Source: Trema orientale
Lineage: Eukaryota; Streptophyta; Magnoliopsida; Rosales; Cannabaceae
Assembly: GCA_002914845.1 (NCBI GenBank)
Contig: JXTC01000544.1
Span: forward strand, 127,250-191,249
Direction of reading: 5' to 3'
DNA: 64,000 bases
Of this stretch, positions 1 through 10,700 are shown one piece after another. The position numbers were made by a program, and so were the translations under genes. Within the stretch, counting starts at the first letter, position 1; the number at the start of each line of letters is the position of its first letter. Under the pieces are notes generated by a model. The model did no database searches and was not told where the DNA came from. It saw nothing but the letters and a program-made list of their open reading frames with translations.

Positions 1-146
1 GATAGAATCAGTTTATTGTATGGTGAGATACATGATCTTGTGGTTATTAATTTCTTTATATCCATAATCGAATCTTTTTTTTTTTTGATCAAGTTTATTG
101 ATGTTGATGTTTCAGATATGGAAGCCAAATCTTCTTCAAAAACTTA

Positions 147-722
147 GGGCCTGTTTGGCATTGTTTTTTGTTTTCTGTTTTCAGAGTTGTGTTTTCATAA
201 ATGAGAATAAAAACTATTTTATAATATTTTAAAAAAACAATGGGTGTTTGGTAAATATTTTCTAGAAATATTTTTTAGGGAAAAAATTATATGAATATAA
301 AAAATCATATTTGTATTATAAACAAAATATTTAGAGAGAAAAAGTCAAGAGAGATTGACTAGAGATAAATTCAAGTAAGAAAATGAGGAGAGAGAAAGTC
401 ACAAGAGAAAAGGTAATGAAAAATGATAATAAGAGAGAAAGTGATAAGAGAGAATAGAAAAATAAAAAGTGTTTTGAAAGATAGAAGAAAAAAATTAATG
501 AAAACACATAAGAGAGAGAAAGTGATAAGAATGCATNAAAAAGTTAAGAAAACACTTTGAAAACAACATTTTGTTATTCTCTGAATTTTCTGTTTTCTTT
601 AACTCTGTTTTTAAAAACTGTTCTGAGAGAACAATGCCAAACACTCTTACTTATTCTCAAAGAACAGTTTTCTATTTTTAAAAATAAAAAACTATAATTT
701 AGTTATGATGTCAAACAACCCC
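147..722. mobile_element. PIF/Harbinger (Tourist-like) MITE, 576 bp
   Basis: The left end reads GGGCCTGTTTGGCATTG. The right end, read inward on the other strand, is GGGGTTGTTTGACATC, an imperfect terminal inverted repeat. TTA flanks both ends (144-146 and 723-725), the target duplication typical of PIF/Harbinger elements. The interior is AG-rich and non-coding, and contains one undetermined base at 537. Confidence 0.75.
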
Positions 723-1860
723 TTAAGTTCTTAATGGGTTTTGCTTAAAACGAGAGAATAATAATAAGTACTGTTATTTTTGCACTATTTTTGTTTTTTT
801 TTTAATACAATTTTTGTACTATTATTAAGTACTTAGATAGAATATATGATACCTTTTAAAAACATAGGTTCACACTTCTTTTAGCTATTGCTGTTCTTGA
901 GTTCTTGACCTGAGTAGTTCGTGATCATTTGGTCATTTTAAATAATCATTCTACTTGATCATTTCGTTAATAATGCCTTTTTTTTATTGGTTGATTAGAA
1001 GTTCTAATTTAGATTGATTTTCTTTATAGTAGATACTTGCTCAGGATTTCTTTTTCTTTGTTTTCATTTGGATAATTAGATCTTCAAATTTAGATTGGTT
1101 AAAATATTTTTCTATAGACTAACTTGACCTATAGTGATATCTCTAGAAATTATTTGATTTTGCATCTACTCTATGTCAACCACTAATTAGCTTCATTCTT
1201 CTTTTCTTTTTTAAACTCTTGTGAGTGTAATATTAGGACTTCATAAACTTACTTGCACCTATCCAGTTGGTAACTATTTCAGACCTTTTTTTATAAAAAT
1301 AAAAATAAAAGAAAAGGAAAAGAACCTGAGTTGGTGATATGTTGGTTCCTAGATATGAATCATTTCATAATAATAAGTAGCATATGCTATTAAAATAAAG
1401 TTTGATTGATTGTGATCTCAAAAATAATAACAATAATAATCTTTACCTTTCTCTCTATTTTTTTATTTTATTTTTTTGTTTTTTTGTAACTCTCAATCGC
1501 AAAATTTACTTTGCATAAGCAAAAAAGTAGAGTGATTTTTCAAATTGTAGGAAGAAATATCCAGTTTTTAGTTTTATTTTCAGGGACAAGAGTTTCAGGT
1601 CTTTATCAATTATCACAATTTTTCTGTTTGTGAAAATGTTGGTTTCATTTATAGCAAGGATTGGGGATTATCAATTTCTTTTCTACAACCTAACAATCAT
1701 ACGAATGCAGTAGAAAAGTGGTTGTCTGAAGTTGTAAAAGGTCAACTTTAATTGACCCCTTTCAATACAGAGTAAAAAAAAAAATACCATTTTCTTTTAT
1801 GTAAACACGCTTACGTATATGGTATAACTATAATGTTATATTTTCTTCTATATATAGGTA
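723..1860. other. AT-rich stretch without recognisable gene
   Basis: Only short AT-rich and homopolymer-rich sequence is seen, with no reading frame of any recognised family. The right part may belong to the decayed CACTA element that ends at 3138, whose left border was not found. Confidence 0.5.
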
Positions 1861-1869
1861 TCATTAGAT

Positions 1870-2475
1870 ATTGCTTACAATCGATGTGTTTAATAAGACC
1901 ATCTTCTTTTTTGATCTAATTGGAAAGGAACCCCGTGATGATTGTATCAATATTTTAAACAGGTAAGTGAAACATGCCTTTAACTATTACGTCTACTTTT
2001 TTATCTAATATACGGATTTCAATTTTTTTTATTGATTTCTTAGTGTGTTTTAGGTACATAACTTTTAACAGAGGATACGGGATTTAAATGGCCCGGTTTT
2101 GTCTCGTATTCATGTAAGTCAAAATTAATATATTTATTTTGATATCAAGGGTTTTTAATATTATATTTTAATTCTTTTATCTTAATAGTGTCCTCGCCAA
2201 CCGAACAACATATAATATGCTTGCTATAAGTTTGTCGTATTATTAGAGTCCTTATTATGGATCCCCAACCAATACAATGCATACTTTCAAACGTATATAG
2301 CTAAAGTCTATATTTTTATTTAACTATTGTTGTTGCTTCTTTTCTTAAAAAATTCATAACCTTGTAGCTATTTGTTATTACTATTATTAATTAACTATGT
2401 CTTAACTTCATTACTTTTGTAGTGTTACAACAAACAGACACAATGGCAGAAATTAATAATGTGTGGAAGGAGTGA
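1870..2475 (+). pseudogene. Decayed Ulp1-type (C48) protease of a CACTA transposon
   Basis: Three separated fragments read like the C-terminal protease gene carried by plant CACTA elements. At about 1873-1961, FDLIGKEPRDDCINILNR precedes a GT donor. At 2189-2209, CPRQPNN is followed after a stop by YACYKFVV, where active family members have a CPRQ...ECGYYV motif holding the catalytic cysteine. At about 2446-2475, AEINNVWKE is followed by TGA where the family usually has tryptophan. At least two stop codons break the frame, so this is a relic. It lies just inside the CACTA-like terminus at 3138, as expected for such an element. The assignment rests on remembered motifs, not on an alignment. 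Confidence 0.5.
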
Positions 2476-2869
2476 ACGGAATGCATAACCTACTTTGTAG
2501 ATTAATTTGTTTGCTCAAAATATTCTCCATTTCCATTAGTACTTAGTGAAGAATTACAGTTTGTTTTTATGAATAGTAGACTTAGTATGTATGAGTTAGT
2601 ACATTTCTATGTGACTTAGTTTGATACTTACGCTATTAATATTCAATGTTTGCTTTGTACTTAAGTAAAAATAGTTTTTTTAAACTATTGTATATGAATT
2701 GTGTTGGTATCTATGTAAATTGTTGTGAAATTTGCAAATTTATTTTTTTGAGTGCAATAGCTGTTTTTAATTTTTAATCTAGGAAAGAGAAAAAATCTCC
2801 AGATTATTATCTTTTGGCAACATATATTCTGCAAATATTTCCTGTATTGGATAAATCTATGCAATATTT

Positions 2870-3138
2870 GTAGAATAAATATTGCATATAAGTAGATATT
2901 ATGCAACATTTTTTTTAAAAGTATTGCGTAATATCTTTTAAAAATTTCTTTAAATGACCACTTTACATAACACTTCTAGTGAAATTGTTGCATAAAATAT
3001 TTTTTTTGCAATACTTTATAAATGTTGCTTATTCACCTGATTTTCAGCAACACTGAAGAATACAACACTTACCAAGTGTTGCTTTATGTAATATGCAACA
3101 TTTAATAAATGTTGCCCATAAACTTTTTTGTAGTAGTG
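2870..3138. mobile_element. 3' terminus of a CACTA (En/Spm) element
   Basis: On the minus strand the border at 3138 reads CACTACTACAAAAAAG, the standard CACTA-type terminal inverted repeat. The 250 bp inside it carry many short repeats in both orientations around the core TGTTGC/GCAACA (near 2900, 2986, 3023, 3047, 3077, 3110). This matches the subterminal repeats that bind transposase in this superfamily. No matching left terminus was found upstream, so the element is truncated or starts before the window. Confidence 0.65.
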
Positions 3139-3139
3139 G

Positions 3140-5540
3140 AGAAGAAGAAGGGATGAAATTAGTATGGGACAAGATCAAATTCTAGGTAGCTACTTGGTTA
3201 TATGATGTAAAAGAATTCAAGTGTTTTAATTTCTTGGATTTAGTGAGAGATTGGAATCCACTGCTGTAGTTTTTTTCCCCTTTTTTTGTCCTCTTAGTGG
3301 ACTTCTTATCTACTAAGTTTGTTTTCTTTTTTTTTTTTTTTATTCTTTCTTCATCAATATAAGTCTTATTTCTTATCCAAAAAAAAAACCTTAAAGGAAA
3401 AAATAACAAATAAGGTAAAAATTAAAAGAAAAGATCTAATAACCAAAAAAAAAAAAGAGTAATTAATCAACGCTCTGTTTCTTTATGTCTATGAGAAGCA
3501 GCCTACCGTTTAGGTTTGGCCCAAAAATGATAAACCACCGTTCAATTCAAATAAAAACAAAACAATTCATTAGTTTTTCATGCTTATTGCTGCATCATAG
3601 AAGAACTCAAGCCTAGAGATATATTAAATATCAATAGGCTCAAATCAGATCAGGAAAAAGCCAAAAGAAGGAAATATTATTATAATTAACAAAATAGCAA
3701 AAAATAATAAAATATTGAAGCAGCCGGAACAAGGCACGTAAACCTATGCTATTCCCCTTTCTACATATTACTAGATTGATAACGTGCCTTTGGCACCTTT
3801 TCAGTGTCTCGTTATAATAAGAGTGATTATTTTGGTTGGTTAGAAGGAATTATAACTCTTTCGTTTGTGTTTCTAGAGGCAACAGGACCAACTCAGAGAC
3901 ATGACTGTTCTGGAGTAAAGTCAAATAATAATATGAGAATAATGTCCTGTATACAAAACACTTGTATAAAAAATTATATATAGGCCAGGCTCATTAGGAA
4001 ATAGTGGAGATGTGTCCTCGTCATCCCAAAAATAAAGTTATATTACTTCTTCTCTTCTACTACAATGAGATCATCAAAACTTAATAGTATTATATAGTTA
4101 TAAGCAAAAGTATAAATGAAATTCGGTAATTCTTTACATTTTCCATATTGCAAGTTATATTGTTATATATCTATAAGCAAGTTATGCACAACATACAACT
4201 TACAAGGATAGGAAGCCATTTCCAAAGGGTCCTTTAACAGATTGATTTCAAGAGAAGAATTTTGAAATCTTAGAGCAAGAAAATAGCAAGAGATAGATAT
4301 AAATATATTATATCAATTGAATACCTTATTTACACATATCAAAGTTAATAAGCAATATGGAAACTGAGCAAGATTTTGAACTTAATTTCTCCCCTCAACC
4401 CCAGGTTGTAACTATTTTGTATAGAAATTAATACCGTATAGAAATTAATAGTTAATACAATATGTTTTTTTTGTGCTTTGCATCTATTTTGTAACTCAAA
4501 TATTTTCTAAGAAACAATGGCTACAAAACGAGAAAAAAAAAATTAGAAGAAAACTCACAATTAAAAACAAGCATTACTCTTCTCAAATGAAAGAAAGAAG
4601 AAAACATATGCATATGTTTTTTTTCACTTCAAAGTGTTCATCCCGTGAAGCCAGAACTAACTTCATCCCTTGAAAAAAAAAAGCTAATAAATGACCTCGA
4701 AAAAAATAAAAACAATTCCAAAATGTATGTTAATTACAAAATAGAATTTGAGATATACATTCTTGAAGTCCATTGGCACGTAAAGGAAATTATATTTGGA
4801 ACAAACCTCAAAAGAGCTCTTGTTCTCAGATCAATTATGCATGTCCAATATCTTAACCAAATCATCTCTACTACTTATAATATTGAAGAACAGAACATTA
4901 ACTTTAGATTCTGATTTCATCATTAAAAAACGCATGTTGTAAAATAGGAAACTAAGGCATACTTTTCCCACATTAGAAACAAAAAATCACAAGATCAGAG
5001 CCCAAAATAAGAGGTAACGAAAGAATCCCAAAATAAGAGGTAACTGAAAAAAAAAAAAACATAGTCAAGAATCGGAAGCCCCATTTAATATAAAAACAAA
5101 CTCATTTATGTTGAGGTCTAAAACTCATAAATAACCAATGATCAGCAGAGCTTTAAATACCCATTTTAAAAAAAAAAAATCTAATAACACCCAAACTTAC
5201 ACATGCACTGCCACTAGCCGACTTTTGTCGACACATCTGTTTCTTCAAGTCCAGAATTCGGAAAAATCAAATAAAAAAGTCAAAGAAAATCAAATCATCA
5301 AACAGAGCAAGGGTAAGGGAGAGTGGAGAAAGAACTGACGAAGTCAATAGAAGAGGAGAGCAGAGGAGATACGAGTGAAAAAAAGGGGAAAAAAGTACAA
5401 ATAAAAAAATAGGTGCAAGTGTGAGATAGAGCGAGGTAAAAAAAATAAAGACACGTGTACATGAGGGAAGCAATTTCTTTTAAGAGCTGGATTTTTTTCA
5501 GCCTTTGATCAAAAGATTAATGAACGGCTAGGATGCATTT
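3140..5540. other. Intergenic, no gene recognised
   Basis: The stretch is AT-rich with several A/T homopolymers and only short open frames of low-complexity composition (Lys/Asn or Phe/Leu rich). I see no family resemblance and no complete element borders. Confidence 0.5.
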
Positions 5541-5544
5541 ACGG

Positions 5545-5646
5545 TTGAAGTAAGTAAAAAGCCTGGGATGCTCATCCGCTTTTTTTATATAAGTATTGAA
5601 GTAAGTAAAAAACCTGGGATGCTCATCCACTTTTCTTATATAAGTA
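5545..5646. repeat. 51-bp tandem duplication
   Basis: Two adjacent copies of a 51-bp unit start with TTGAAGTAAGTAAAAA at 5545 and 5596. They share the core CCTGGGATGCTCATCC and differ at only a few bases. Confidence 0.85.
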
Positions 5647-5879
5647 TAGATATAGATTACTATAGATATATACTCATAGATGGTTACACTGCAAAAAAAA
5701 TAAAATAATAAAAAAATAAAAAAATAAAAACCTAAATATTGGCCTTATATAAGTTTAACCTTTTTTTTGGTTTGTATAAAATTATTCATCCACATTTAAA
5801 ATTTGTGCAAATGGCCTCTCTTTGTGTACAAATTGACTAAAAAATTTCTCATTATATACGTAGTCCTAATTGAAAATAC

Positions 5880-6075
5880 CTTATTTTTGTTGACACACAC
5901 TTAAAATCTATTGAAAGTAATTTAAAACACTTGACACATATCAATCAATCTATACATAAAAACGTAGAAATTTGCAGATATTTTAAATATAGAGGTATAA
6001 TTATGCACATATAAAAAAATATAGTTAAAACTAAAGAAAAACATGCTTTGAGGTATTTTTTTTTTCAATTAACCT
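5880..6075. repeat. Dispersed repeat, copy 1 (partner near 24486-24690)
   Basis: This diverged segment shares order and wording with 24486-24690 in the same orientation, for example CTTAAAATCTATT, AGGTATAATT and TTAAAACTA, then a poly-T run and CAATTAACC. It is non-coding and its class is unknown. Confidence 0.5.
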
Positions 6076-6745
6076 TTCTTAGATATCTGTAATTGTAATT
6101 ATATATGGGGCAATTTGTTCCGTAACTCATGTTTCATGGTTGCCCATTGGGGTAGCCTCTCATAGGTCCACTGAGAGACTCACAATAATGAACGGTCTAA
6201 ATTAGACATCGTTAGTTGTATGACCATACTAATTTGTTACAAGACTCACGAATCCTGATCGTTGATTGGAGTAGAGTCCACCTAAAGCTCACATCAAAAG
6301 ACAATCCAAATGTCATTCAAATATGTTGCATTTGACTATAACAAATTTTTATTATAAATAGAAAATCAACTCGTTTGTCCATTTTTCTTGTATCTTGTAC
6401 TTTGTCAATCCAATAAATTTTGTGGACATCATCTTAAAAGATACTTCTAGATTTATGTTTATTTGTACTTTACTTAGAGTCATAAAGACTCGAATTAGGT
6501 GACGCGGTAAAATATTATTAAATGGACATGGAATAAACGACATAATGGGAAATGATGTTCTTCATCTATCAAAAATATATTATTAAAACCGCTCTTTTTT
6601 TTTTATTTTATAAACTTTCTTAGAATTGTAATATTGCTTAAATATGTATTTATTTCAACGGTAATTACTCACTAAGGTTCTTTTATAAATTGTAGTTATA
6701 AGATTCAACTTTGTCATCTGGCATCCAACTAAATATATTTAGAAA

Positions 6746-6928
6746 GAGTAATGCTAAGGACACCAAAAATTTATATACTAAAAATTAAACCACATGATGT
6801 GACATCCATTACAACCACTAAATTTTAAATAGTGTGGTCCCACTTTAAATAAAATAATAGTTGAAATAGATGACATATCATGTGGTATAAGTCTTTGATG
6901 TAAATATTTGGTATCCCTAGCATTATTC
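6746..6928. mobile_element. Mutator-like MITE, 183 bp
   Basis: Terminal inverted repeats are GAGTAATGCTAAGGACACC on the left and GAATAATGCTAGGGATACC on the right (other strand). They are flanked by a 9-bp target duplication with one mismatch, ATTTAGAAA (6737-6745) and ATTTAGAGA (6929-6937). A 9-bp duplication points to the Mutator superfamily. Relatives lie at 34167-34362, about 41540-41694 and about 60245-60390. Confidence 0.75.
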
Positions 6929-7717
6929 ATTTAGAGATGCCCCTTCAAAAAAAAAAAAATCGAAATGTAATAGTTTTGTACCAAAATGCCTATCTAGTTA
7001 ATAGACAAACATCAACTAGTTAGGAGAAATTTATGGACAAATTTAAAATTTTACAGTAAAAAGGGTTAATTTTTTTTTTTTTAAAAAAGAAATTGTTAAA
7101 GGTAAAAGCCGAGAAATTAGGCAAATTAACAATATGATAAATGGAAAGGTTTTGTCCAAAATTTTTATTTACAAAATGACCCAGGCAACCTGTGCTGTAT
7201 ACTAAGCGACCATCATATGTTAAATAGAAGATAGTCAATTTGCAAATAAAAGTTTTCCATATTGTTATTTTGGCAAATGACTAGTAAAAACCTAACCCCA
7301 CGAACTCTTCTCAGCCTATTTTCCTCTATTTTTTGTATTTTCCTTCATCTACTGTTCAACTTCCAAGTTACAAGTTATTGATTTGATCTGACTTGTCAGT
7401 AGGTTCAAAGCCTCCAATGAGTCTCATCACATTCAACAGAGCCAGGCTATGATTTCAGGCCCAACAAGTTTTACTTACCGAGTGTAATGTGGCCCATCAA
7501 ATATAAATTGGGCTGTTCAATGAACCCAAATCGAAACAACAATGCTATGTTAGCCCAGCCCAAACCAACTCTCAACAATCGATCAGCCTTGGTCCTTGGT
7601 CAGTGGTCTTGGAGCGGTGGAAGTAGGGACGCCATGGAAGCACCTCAAAGTGTCCAGAGAAGAAAAATGGAGGACCCAGATTGACCAACCTCGAATCCTG
7701 ATTCAAATCGACCAGAA

Positions 7718-10700
7718 ATGGCGGAGCCATTGTGCTTCGGCTGCCTCCGCCGTCGAATTCAGTCCGATTCCTCTGATCGTCTCGTTTTCTGCTACGCCCT
7801 CTCCGATTCCGCCTTCCCCATCGCCTCCACTTCCGTCGTTCAACTGTTCGATTCATCGGCTTCACCATCTCAGTTCTTGCTCACTCAACTCGCTACTCGT
7901 CCCAACTCTTGCTTCGCAAATTACGTGTATAACATCTCATCTTCTTCGCCAACTCTCTCTTCTTTTCTTTTTTTTTTCTTTTTTTTTTTTTTTTTTGAAC
8001 ATGAATTTTGGTTTCTTTTTTCGGCAGAGCTGAATATACCCAAAACCAGGATTTGGGAGTTTCCGACGGAGACGAAGTCACACTGTTGCAGAGTGGTTCA
8101 TGTGGTCATTTGGGTAAGTTCTCTTGTGCAAGGATAATCACGGCATTGGCGTCTCTTGCCCTTGTTACTAGTAATACAGCTACTGCTACTGCTACTAGTT
8201 CCTCTTGTTCTGTTTTCGATGATATTCTTATGAACTCGTCCTATGCTACTCTTGAAGATCATATTTTGTGTTCTCTAAGTCTTTTCCTTGAAGGGAAAGC
8301 TTCAGGACGAGATAGTGTCAATTTTCTAGCTTTATTAGGGGTACCCTCTTTTGAGGACACTGACTTCCCTGGTTCATTGAGGCATCCCAATATAGCTCCG
8401 GTTATCGTCATGTTGAAATGTCGTGATTATGTTAACTTACTTGTTCCCAAAACACCTTACACCTTGGAGAACATACTACATTACAGCCCCAATGCTTTAA
8501 ACTCGGAATGGCATATAAACTTTGTGATTTATCAGTTACTTTCGGCTTTAGCTTATATCCATGGTTTGGGTGTATCCCATGGGAATATAAACCCATCTAG
8601 TGTAATGATGACCGAATCGTACTGGGTGTGGCTGCGCATTTGCGACGAGCCTGGGTGGTTAGGATTTGATTCGAGTTCGAAGGATGATGCATCTGCTGTT
8701 GTGAATCCGACGAAGGTGGGATGTTGTTTACAGGGTTGTCCCTCTCAGGGTCTTTATGCTGACATGAAGCTTTTGCCTTATGTTGACTGGCAACATGACT
8801 TCAACCAGTGGTGGAGGGGAGAGATGAGTAATTTCGAGTATTTACTCGTGTTGAACAAGTTAGCTGGGAGAAGGTGGGGTGACCACACATTCCATACGGT
8901 GATGCCATGGGTGATAGATTTCAATACAAGACCAGATGAGAATTCTGATGCTGGGTGGCGAGACTTGAGCAAGAGTAAGTGGCGCTTGGCTAAAGGTGAT
9001 GAGCAATTGGATTTCACCTATTCAACCTCTGAGATCCCTCATCATGTATCTGATGAGTGCCTCTCTGAATTGGCTGTCTGCAGTTACAAAGCAAGGAGAT
9101 TGCCTTTGAGTGTTCTGCGTATGGCTGTTCGCTCTGTTTACGAACCTAATGAATATCCTTCTACTATGCAAAGACTCTACCAGTGGACCCCCGACGAGTG
9201 CATTCCTGAGTTTTACTGTGATCCCCAAATATTTCGTTCCCTACATTCTGGGATGACAGATTTGGCTGTACCCTCTTGGGCAGGTAGTGCAGAAGAGTTC
9301 ATTAAATTGCATCGTGATGCTTTAGAAAGTGACCGGGTCTCGCATCAAATCCACCACTGGATTGATATCACATTTGGTTACAAAATGTCTGGACAAGCAG
9401 CTGTTGCAGCAAAGAATGTAATGCTTCCTTCGTCAGAGCCCATGGTGCCAAGATCAGTGGGACGCCGTCAACTCTTTACTCGACCACACCCTCGACGTCG
9501 AGGTGCAATGAGGAAGTCGAGTGAAGGCACCAATGAATCAGCTATACATCAGTGCAACATGAATGAAGTAGGTGGTGAGACTTCCCTACTATCTGAAACT
9601 ACTTCTTTACAAGAATTGGAAGAAGCATCTGCATTTTCAGAACATGCTAGACATTTGACTGCTCTCTACAGGAGCCATTCAAAATACTATGACAAGAAGG
9701 TTTCTTCTGTTGAACATCCTTTGGATGATGATTGCAAGAGACGGACATACCAGCAATCCAATTCCGGGAAACACTGTGGATTCCCATTTTCTGTTGATAC
9801 AAATTATCTTCTGGAGTATATTGAGGCGGGAGATGAAGATTCTGTGGGATATCAGGAGTTACTGCTTTGGAGGCAGAAATCATCCTGTTCAACGAGTCCT
9901 TCTATAGATATTGCAAAAGACATCTTTTCTGTTGGTTGTATCTTAGCAGAACTTCATTTGGGAAGGCCACTCTTTGATCCAACCTCATTGGCCATGTACT
10001 TGGAAAGTGGTGTCTTACCTGGATTAATACTGGAACTTCCTCCTCACACTAGAGTACTTGTTGAAGCATGCATCGAGAAAGACTGGATGAGGTATTGGTT
10101 GTTATCTTTTAAGTTACTTTCATATTGCGTCTTACTGATGATTGTATGTTTATTCTTTTTTATATGTGAAACATTACCAATAGCTTTTTAGTCTAAATCT
10201 TGGGTGCGGGGCTATTCACTTAGATGTTACTTAGCAGCTCAAGTTAATTTGTCTGTTTCCTCTTTCGAAATATGTAGGCGGCCGTCAGCCAAATGTCTTT
10301 TGGAATCCCCATATTTTTCTACAACAGTCAAGGCCTCCTACCTATTTCTTGCTCCCCTCCATCTTCTTGCTAAACATGGATCCCGTCTACATTATGCTGC
10401 AACTTTTGCTATGCAAGGTGCCATTAAGGCAATGGGACCATTTGCAGCTGAAATGTCTGCTCCTTATTGCCTATCTCTTATAGTGGCTACTTTGTCAGAT
10501 GTTGAAGCGGAATGGGCTTATACACTTCTGAAAGAATTAATTAAATGCTTGAAACCTAAATCAGTGAAGACAATGATTTTGCCGGCCATGCAGAAGATTT
10601 TACAGGCTAGTAATTAACTTTTCTTGTGAAACTTTCTCTTTTTTATGTGATTGTTTGCCAACTTATTACTAATAGAGACATTTACTTCAGACTACAGGTT

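Noticed and set aside
2685..2909. Minus-strand frame of 74 codons near the CACTA end
   Set aside because: It is made of Ile/Tyr/Asn-rich subterminal repeat sequence with no domain.
7572..8033. Alternative frames over GFS12 exon 1
   Set aside because: Only the frame from 7718 gives CFGCLRRRIQSD and joins exon 2 as ANYVAEYTQNQ. The others are shadows in a Pro/Ser-rich region.
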